From Bacillota bacterium (GTDB taxonomy: Bacteria; Bacillota; Sulfobacillia; Sulfobacillales; Sulfobacillaceae): a stretch of DNA of 5,980 nt. The stretch covers positions 1 to 5,980 of the forward strand of contig JAKADI010000129.1 in assembly GCA_021820675.1 (NCBI GenBank), in the 5' to 3' direction. The translations under genes were made by a program, and so were the position numbers. Of this stretch, positions 1 to 3,799 are shown one piece after another (position 1 is the stretch's first letter; each line of letters begins with the position of its first letter). The notes beneath the pieces are model-generated. The model made no database searches, was not told the origin of the DNA, and saw nothing but the letters and a program-made list of their open reading frames with translations.

Positions 1-30
1 CCCGGGCATCCCCTGGCCCCACGAGCATAG

Positions 31-54
31 ACCGGACCCGAAAGCGGGTCCGGT
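31..54 (+). terminator. Perfect 10-bp GC-rich hairpin, possible terminator
   Basis: Bases 31-40 (ACCGGACCCG) are the exact reverse complement of 45-54, enclosing the four-base loop AAAG. The hairpin starts one base after a TAG at 28-30, which fits a terminator for an upstream gene lying mostly outside the window. There is no T-run on either side, so intrinsic termination would be weak. It could instead be an RNA-stabilising 3' stem-loop or part of a structured leader. Confidence 0.35.
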
Positions 55-188
55 TGTGGGATCGGGACTTCGGCGCGGCCGATCGCCTCGATCGGGGCGG
101 CGAGTCGCGGGCAAAAATTCTTGCCCAGTGACTGCCGCGTGGGCTTAGTTACCAGAAACTGGGGATCAATTAGGGGTTAAGGAGTCAT

Positions 189-265
189 ATGTGGGAATCA
201 GGAAAGATCATGGGAACCGTATGAAAGTCGCGGTTTTTCAAAACAATAAGGGCCAAGGAGGGTAA
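189..265 (+). promoter_or_regulatory. Possible leader mini-ORFs ahead of tepA
   Basis: An AAGGAG at 179-184 precedes ATG 189, which opens an 11-codon reading frame (MWESGKIMGTV) ending at TGA 222-224. Its stop overlaps, as ATGA, a second ATG at 221 that opens a 14-codon frame ([14 protein letters not shown]) ending at TAA 263-265. That stop lies directly behind the tepA Shine-Dalgarno (AAGGAGG, 255-261). Ribosomes finishing the second frame would be delivered onto the tepA ribosome-binding site. The first frame has its own ribosome site, though with short spacing; the second has none. Chance occurrence is quite possible. Confidence 0.15.
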
Positions 266-270
266 CGCGA

Positions 271-1065
271 TTGCGACATTCGAGCTATGACACCTTTGAT
301 CAAGGGGAAGAACCGCAAGTTCAGCAACCAACAAAAAAAAAGAAGCCAAATGCTGCGGAAAACATTCAAGAATTTGGAACCACCAACATTCCGACAACCA
401 AGTCTTCGATTCACACGATGGTTATTATTGGTCAAATCGAAGGCCACGTTGTTTTGCCGTCTCAAAATAAAACTACGAAATACGAACATGTTATTCCGCA
501 GTTAGTAGCGATTGAAGAAAGTAAAGATATCAAAGGTCTGTTATTGATTTTGAATACGGTGGGCGGAGATGTGGAAGCCGGTTTAGCTTTGGCGGAAATG
601 ATTGCGAGTCTATCTAAGCCGTCAGTCTCGTTGGTGTTAGGCGGAGGACATTCCATCGGTGTGCCCGTTGCGGTTGCCACCACCTATAGCTTTATTGCGC
701 CGACAGCCACCATGACCGTTCATCCGATACGGATGAACGGCTTAGTGATCGGAGTGCCCCAAACCTACGAGTATCTCGATAAAATGCAAGATCGAGTTGT
801 GCATTTTGTTACGAATCATTCCCATGTCTCTGAGTTTCACTTCCGAGAATTAATGTTTAGAACCGGAGAATTGGCACGCGACATCGGGACCGTTCTGGTT
901 GGCAAGGATGCGGTGGATACAGGTCTTATTGATGAAGTAGGAGGTATTGAACAGGCACTTCATCATCTCAATATGCTTATGGATATTAAAAAGCCCCACT
1001 CTGCGAGAAGGGCACGCGCCGAGAAAAAGGTTGATACGCAAAAGACCCCTAAGGAGGTACATTAA
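271..1065 (+). CDS. tepA: TepA-family ClpP-like serine peptidase
   Basis: A 264-residue ClpP-fold peptidase of the TepA (YmfB) family, described in Bacillus as a translocation-enhancing protein and expected to be cytosolic. Residues 1-46 are a polar, low-complexity lead rich in Gln and Lys ([10 protein letters not shown]), without a signal peptide. The conserved fold begins near residue 47 ([13 protein letters not shown]). The catalytic serine is S128 in GGGHSIGVP, the histidine is H151 in MTVHPIR, and D204 in [10 protein letters not shown] is the likely third residue. [10 protein letters not shown] (95-104) is the oxyanion-side ClpP motif, and GLIDEVGG (218-225) is a typical C-terminal family motif. 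The TTG start at 271 is chosen because AAGGAGG at 255-261 is ideally spaced and no ATG in frame fits as well. An uninterrupted run of nine A residues lies at 333-341. ylzJ follows five bases later, as in Bacillus. The family call is very secure; the substrate is unknown. Confidence 0.93.
   Translation: MRHSSYDTFDQGEEPQVQQPTKKKKPNAAENIQEFGTTNIPTTKSSIHTMVIIGQIEGHVVLPSQNKTTKYEHVIPQLVAIEESKDIKGLLLILNTVGGDVEAGLALAEMIASLSKPSVSLVLGGGHSIGVPVAVATTYSFIAPTATMTVHPIRMNGLVIGVPQTYEYLDKMQDRVVHFVTNHSHVSEFHFRELMFRTGELARDIGTVLVGKDAVDTGLIDEVGGIEQALHHLNMLMDIKKPHSARRARAEKKVDTQKTPKEVH
1005..1012 (+). other. Candidate SpoIIIE recognition sequence (SRS)
   Basis: The octamer GAGAAGGG inside tepA is identical to the polar SRS that directs SpoIIIE translocation in Bacillus subtilis. 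It is the only copy noticed in the window, and a single 8-mer can occur by chance. If real, it would imply that the + strand is oriented towards the terminus here. Whether this organism uses the same octamer is not known. Confidence 0.2.
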
Positions 1066-1070
1066 CGCTG

Positions 1071-1283
1071 ATGCTGTATACACCGTTAGCCCCTGAAGAC
1101 ATCTTCCCCCGGTCTGACAAGGAAGTTCCGCTACGCGAGTGGTGGATCGAAGGGCGCCTTTGCCTGGTGCGGCGAGATGAAGACGGCTTCTTTCGATTGG
1201 AGCGATTGTTGTCTTCAGATCCACAGGATTTTCTTGATAGCCGATTCCAACCAAATCGTATTGTTGCTACATTTTTACTTTAA
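1071..1283 (+). CDS. ylzJ: YlzJ-like small protein
   Basis: A 70-residue soluble protein with no signal peptide or membrane segment. It opens with MLYTPLAPEDIFP, close to the start remembered for Bacillus YlzJ (an ILYT...P.E.IF pattern), and lies directly after tepA as ylzJ does in Bacillus. The second half contains a basic, strand-like patch (RLCLVRR) and a Ser-rich segment before DPQDFLDSRFQPN, similar to the family's NPMHFL-type motif. Function is unknown for the family; the small size and fixed position between tepA and spoIIIE are its main hallmarks. The Shine-Dalgarno AAGGAGGT (1051-1058) overlaps the end of tepA and is 12 bases from ATG 1071, rather long; the in-frame CTG at 1068 would be better spaced but is a rare start. 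It is very probably co-transcribed with tepA. No terminator is visible after its TAA. Confidence 0.8.
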   Translation: MLYTPLAPEDIFPRSDKEVPLREWWIEGRLCLVRRDEDGFFRLERLLSSDPQDFLDSRFQPNRIVATFLL

Positions 1284-1899
1284 CGTTTCAATATCCTTGC
1301 GCCAGAATTCTCCCCATTTAGGTAGGCAGGGCGATGAATGGCGCCGGGATTCTGTCTTTAAGCCTATTGCACTAACACTCGGGTTATTATGGTGGTAAGG
1401 ACTTTCTTCGATAAGGACGCGTCATCCACTGATTGGTCAGGGGTTTATCAGGCTGCAACTCGTGCTAATCATGGAAGGACCCACTGCAGCATAGATACAG
1501 TATGACTTCCTCTGGACCGTAAACGGGTGAATGCCAATACTATCGATGGGGTTTCACGGCCACTGTTATTTTGGGCCAACTGGGCATGAACTGAGACCGG
1601 GCCGGATAAAAGACGCGAACTCGATTGCGGCATTTCACCACAGCTGGAGTGAGTGACGTGTGCTGGCGCAATTACGATGTGCGATGACGACCATACCCTT
1701 CGCTGTTCTTGCCCTTCAAGGAGAGATTTTTCTGGAAACTCCAACGGGAAGGTGTCATCGGTAAAGGATATGCCGGACGGAAGGCTCAGGAGCCTTGCCA
1801 GGATTATGGTCCCATATGGGTTGTTGTGGAGCCGCCTAACCTTTGGGGCTTTCGTCAAGACATCTATTATGATACTATCCCCCCTAGGGGGATAGTATC
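1284..1899. other. Gene-poor stretch between ylzJ and the metal repressor
   Basis: About 615 bases with no convincing intact gene. All three + frames were read: each has several stops, and the short frames (for example 1389-1505 and 1531-1656) lack a good ribosome site. A 129-codon minus-strand frame at 1469-1858 has no recognisable domain, a TTG start and no ribosome site. The most protein-like part is the last 215 bases, listed separately as a possible remnant. No tRNA, riboswitch, CRISPR array or transposon end was recognised. A 10-bp palindrome, CCCATATGGG, lies at 1811-1820. The right end holds the promoter and operator of the metal cassette. Confidence 0.6.
1843..1870 (+). promoter_or_regulatory. 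Candidate promoter of the metal-response cassette
   Basis: TTGGGG at 1843-1848 and TATTAT at 1865-1870 are separated by 16 bases, a plausible sigma-A type pair with a good -10 and a mediocre -35. TATGAT at 1868-1873 is an alternative -10. Transcription would start near 1877, inside the inverted repeat at 1869-1901, so repressor binding there would block RNA polymerase. A start at that point would also leave most of the left arm out of the mRNA, so the ribosome site would not be locked in a full hairpin. Confidence 0.45.
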
Positions 1900-1901
1900 A
1901 T
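1869..1901. promoter_or_regulatory. 15-bp perfect inverted repeat: CsoR/RcnR-type operator
   Basis: Bases 1869-1883 pair perfectly with 1887-1901 around the centre CTA. Each arm has an AT-rich outer part (ATGATACTAT) and an inner C5/G5 tract. AT-rich inverted repeats flanking a C/G tract are the operator style of the CsoR/RcnR/FrmR family; RcnR sites, for instance, are described as TACT-G6-N-AGTA. It lies immediately before, and overlaps the first two bases of, the CsoR/RcnR-family gene at 1900, and also overlaps the candidate -10 (1865-1870). The right arm supplies the ribosome site (AGGGGG, 1886-1891) and part of the start codon. Autoregulation of the downstream pair is the natural reading. 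Confidence 0.8.
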
Positions 1902-2172
1902 GACACGGCCGCATCATCGCAAACCTATTAGCAATCGTTTGGCCCGATTGGAGGGGCATGTGCGTGCTGTGCGCGGCATGTTAGAATCAGATCGTGATTG
2001 CCCCGAAATTTTGGTACAGCTTGCAGCCATTCGCTCCGCGTTAGACAAGGTTGCCCGACTTGTATTCGAAGATCATATGGATAGCTGCATTCTTGATGCG
2101 GTTGAGACGGGTCAAGCAGATGCCAAGATTGCAGAAATCAAAGAGGCTTTTGCGCAATACTTCATTCCGTAA
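1900..2172 (+). CDS. CsoR/RcnR-family metal-sensing repressor
   Basis: A 90-residue, all-helical DNA-binding protein of the CsoR/RcnR/FrmR family. These tetramers bind C/G-tract operators and release DNA on binding metal or another inducer. Family landmarks are RLARLEGHVRAVRGML (13-28), the Cys in DRDCPEIL (C34), QLAAIRSALDKVA (40-52) and EDHMDSCI, giving H59 and C63. The C34-H59-C63 spacing (25 and 4) is the Cys-His-Cys set of Cu(I)-sensing CsoR and also of the nickel sensor InrS; RcnR has His at the last position. Two N-terminal histidines (H5, H6) could provide a fourth Ni/Co ligand, roughly as H3 does in RcnR. The missing Pro2 argues against a FrmR formaldehyde sensor. ATG 1900 uses AGGGGG (1886-1891) as its ribosome site. 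The gene lies 27 bases before an RcnA-like transporter, so a Ni/Co sensor is inferred; copper remains possible, so no symbol is given. Confidence 0.9.
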   Translation: MTRPHHRKPISNRLARLEGHVRAVRGMLESDRDCPEILVQLAAIRSALDKVARLVFEDHMDSCILDAVETGQADAKIAEIKEAFAQYFIP

Positions 2173-2199
2173 AAGAGAGAGAATAGGCGGTGAGCGACG

Positions 2200-2910
2200 T
2201 TGGGAACCTCAACGGCTGTATTGTTGGTTGCATCTGCCAGTGTGGCGATTATCCATGCGATTCTTCCGGATCATTGGGTGCCGATTGCGTTGGTAGCGCG
2301 CGCTGATCGTTGGCCCTTACGTCGAACGGCATGGACGGGGTTGTGGACCGGAGTGGGCCATGTCGTGGGATCGTTGATTTTAGGAGTCCTTGCTATTGGA
2401 TTGGGAATCGGTTTCAAAGGCTTGGTACAATGGGAGACCCCAGCGGTAGGAATCGTCTTAATTGCCACGGGATTGGGGTTCTTTTTGTGGAGCCGGAATC
2501 ATCATCTCACACCCCATTCCCACACTCATAGCCATTCTCATTCTCATGAACATTTCCACTTTATCGGCGGTGGGCGTGGCGGTTTGACACGTCATGGTCA
2601 TGGAGAGAACCGGGATTTACCCCACTCCCACTCGAAAATTGCTTGGCTCATCCCGGTTGGTATTGCAGCTTCTCCTGATTTGGCGATTTTGCCCGTTGGC
2701 GTAGCAGCGGCGACCGTGGGCCTGGACTTGGCTATCCAAGTCGTGATTCTGTACGTTGTGGTATCGATTGGATCTATGGTAGCTTTCACGGTCGGCGCAG
2801 CGTGGGGTGGGTATCATATACAATGGCCATGGCTGGAACAACATGCCAGTGATATCACAGCTCTCGTACTGATACTCCTCGGACTTGTAGCCTGGGCGAG
2901 CATGGCTTGA
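2200..2910 (+). CDS. RcnA/NicO-like nickel/cobalt transporter with His-rich loop
   Basis: A 236-residue membrane protein with about six predicted membrane segments, near residues 6-30, 46-71, 81-98, 147-172, 176-203 and 218-235. The motif H19-x4-D24-H25 (HAILPDH) matches the HX4DH signature of NiCoT/NicO transporters. Residues 101-144 form a loop with 14 histidines, first an alternating SHTHSHSHSHEH run and then RHGHG and PHSHS. A His-rich loop between the two membrane halves is a hallmark of the Ni/Co exporter RcnA. Linkage to a CsoR/RcnR-type repressor supports metal efflux, although uptake cannot be excluded from sequence alone. Start: a TGA at 2191-2193 closes the frame upstream, and AGGCGGTGA (2185-2193) is a near-perfect ribosome site six bases before TTG 2200. 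The protein is somewhat shorter than E. coli RcnA (about 274). HupE/UreJ or UreH-like relatives are alternatives. Confidence 0.8.
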   Translation: MGTSTAVLLVASASVAIIHAILPDHWVPIALVARADRWPLRRTAWTGLWTGVGHVVGSLILGVLAIGLGIGFKGLVQWETPAVGIVLIATGLGFFLWSRNHHLTPHSHTHSHSHSHEHFHFIGGGRGGLTRHGHGENRDLPHSHSKIAWLIPVGIAASPDLAILPVGVAAATVGLDLAIQVVILYVVVSIGSMVAFTVGAAWGGYHIQWPWLEQHASDITALVLILLGLVAWASMA

Positions 2911-2944
2911 GCAACACACCTTCTGTTGTCCCTTGGAATGAAAC

Positions 2945-2981
2945 TGCGCTTTAATTTTTTTCAGCGACAGCGCATATTTTT
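2945..2981 (+). terminator. Weak candidate terminator after the transporter gene
   Basis: TGCGCT at 2945-2950 pairs with AGCGCA at 2969-2974 across an 18-base loop, followed by a T-rich run (TATTTTT, 2975-2981). The stem is short and the loop long, so termination may be partial. It lies 34 bases after the transporter stop and 41 before uppP, a sensible place to separate the metal cassette from uppP-spoIIIE. No clear uppP promoter was found in 2911-3022. Confidence 0.3.
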
Positions 2982-3022
2982 GAGTTTCCTCCGGTAAGTA
3001 GCAGAAAAAGGAGGAGACAAGC

Positions 3023-3799
3023 GTGTGGCGTATTATGATATTAGGACTGGTCCAGGGTTTCAGCGAATTTTTGCCGATTAGTTCATCGGGACATTTGATT
3101 GTTTTACGCTGGTTGTTTAGGATCGCTAGCCAAGGTGCCGAAGTGGAAGTGATGTTGCATGTGGGCACATTGTTAGCAGTCATTGTCGGATACCGGAGGG
3201 ATTTGGCCGAAATGGCCAAAGGTCTAATTCATGGCGATGTTGAGGCCCGACATATGGTGAGCATGATTATCGTAGCGACGCTTCCCGCCGTAGTGACAGG
3301 CTATCTACTGGAGATGTGGATTACACAATGGTTCTTTCCGTTGGCAGTGGGAGCGGGATGGTTGATGACGACGGCAGCGCTATGGCTGACACCGCCAGCG
3401 GAGAGCGGAACGAAGCAGATATCAGACATCGGGTGGCGTAGCGCGCTGATAATGGGCTTGGCGCAAAGTCTGGCGTTATGGCCCGGACTTTCGCGGTCGG
3501 GTACGACGATTTTTTCGGGCAGAGTCTTAGGGTTGGCTCCAATAGAGGCCGCCCGATTTTCTTTCTACATGGCAATTCCGATTATTTCGGGGGCTAGTGT
3601 ACTGACCTTTGCCTCCGGCGACCGTATGGTCCTGGGGTCTTTGTGGACGCTTGGTCTCGGTTTGGGAGTCGCTGCCATAAGTGGAATTTTTGCGATAAAA
3701 TGGGTTAAGCATGCGCTGGCCACAACCCGTTTATGGCAACAGTTCGGATGGTATACGTTGGCCCTTGGACTAGTGACATTATGGCTAGGAGGATTTTAA
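3023..3799 (+). CDS. uppP: Undecaprenyl-diphosphate phosphatase (BacA/UppP family)
   Basis: A 258-residue polytopic membrane protein that dephosphorylates undecaprenyl diphosphate, recycling the lipid carrier of peptidoglycan synthesis; overproduction of family members gives bacitracin resistance. The first conserved motif is QGFSEFLPISSSGH (11-24), giving Q11 and E15 of the (E/Q)XXXE signature, with S22 and H24. MLHVGTLLAVIVGYRRDL (44-61) is the usual second conserved block. The second catalytic motif, PGLSRSGTT (154-162), matches PGXSRSXXT and supplies R158. Membrane segments are numerous from residue 75 onward, and the length is slightly below the usual ~265-275. GTG 3023 is supported by AAGGAGGAG at 3008-3016, six bases away. 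Its TAA (3797-3799) is followed at once by the ATG of spoIIIE, and its last codons carry that gene's ribosome site, so the two are co-transcribed and probably translationally coupled. Confidence 0.95.
   Translation: MWRIMILGLVQGFSEFLPISSSGHLIVLRWLFRIASQGAEVEVMLHVGTLLAVIVGYRRDLAEMAKGLIHGDVEARHMVSMIIVATLPAVVTGYLLEMWITQWFFPLAVGAGWLMTTAALWLTPPAESGTKQISDIGWRSALIMGLAQSLALWPGLSRSGTTIFSGRVLGLAPIEAARFSFYMAIPIISGASVLTFASGDRMVLGSLWTLGLGLGVAAISGIFAIKWVKHALATTRLWQQFGWYTLALGLVTLWLGGF

Larger units (their letters stand above)
1..270. other. Leader/intergenic region upstream of tepA
   Basis: No convincing gene is seen here. The first frame reads nine codons to a TAG at 28-30, directly before a hairpin, so bases 1-30 could be the tail of an upstream + strand gene; this is too short to identify. 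Bases 1 to about 110 are visibly GC-rich, while the rest is more balanced. Besides the hairpin at 31-54 there are two small inverted repeats: 79-84 with 90-95, and 109-114 with 121-126. A possible weak promoter is TTGCCC at 121-126 with a poor -10 (CTTAGT) near 144-149. The tepA Shine-Dalgarno lies at its right end. Confidence 0.5.
1688..1903 (+). pseudogene. Possible decayed gene fragment, family not recognised
   Basis: From the stop at 1685-1687 to the TGA at 1901-1903 one frame stays open for about 71 codons and reads like real protein. Segments include FKERFFWKLQREGVIGKGY, then YGPIWVVVEPPNLWGF and RQDIYYDTIPP. It has mixed charged and aromatic residues, a hydrophobic strand (IWVVVEPP) and no low complexity. 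There is no credible start: TTG 1709 lacks a Shine-Dalgarno. In the same frame upstream, CWRNYDVR runs into the stop, suggesting a 5' part lost to a nonsense mutation or frameshift. The last ten codons are encoded by the operator palindrome, so the original C-terminus is unclear. I could not assign a family; a transposase or other mobile-gene remnant is one possibility, chance openness another. Confidence 0.25.

Noticed and set aside
850..1254. 134-codon minus-strand reading frame
   Set aside because: It is a shadow of tepA and ylzJ, which have conserved motifs and ribosome sites on the + strand.
1429..1440. CTGA/TCAG small palindrome
   Set aside because: A four-base stem is expected by chance and has no regulatory context.
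1537..1544. ATACTATC, an echo of the operator arm
   Set aside because: Only eight bases match, there is no C/G tract or opposing arm, and it is far from any promoter; likely chance.
1469..1858. 129-codon minus-strand reading frame in the gene-poor stretch
   Set aside because: It has a TTG start with no ribosome site, a Ser-rich composition without a recognisable domain, and runs antisense to the more protein-like + frame.
1653..1895. 80-codon + frame overlapping the possible remnant
   Set aside because: ATG 1653-equivalent start lacks a ribosome site, the composition is Ser/Arg-rich and the neighbouring frame looks more protein-like.
2912..2928. CAACA/TGTTG hairpin just after the transporter stop
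   Set aside because: A five-base AT-rich stem without an adjacent T-run is too weak to call a terminator; the stem at 2945-2974 is a better candidate.
2617..3219. 200-codon minus-strand reading frame
   Set aside because: It lies antisense to the transporter and uppP genes and reads as low-quality protein; both + strand genes carry clear family motifs.
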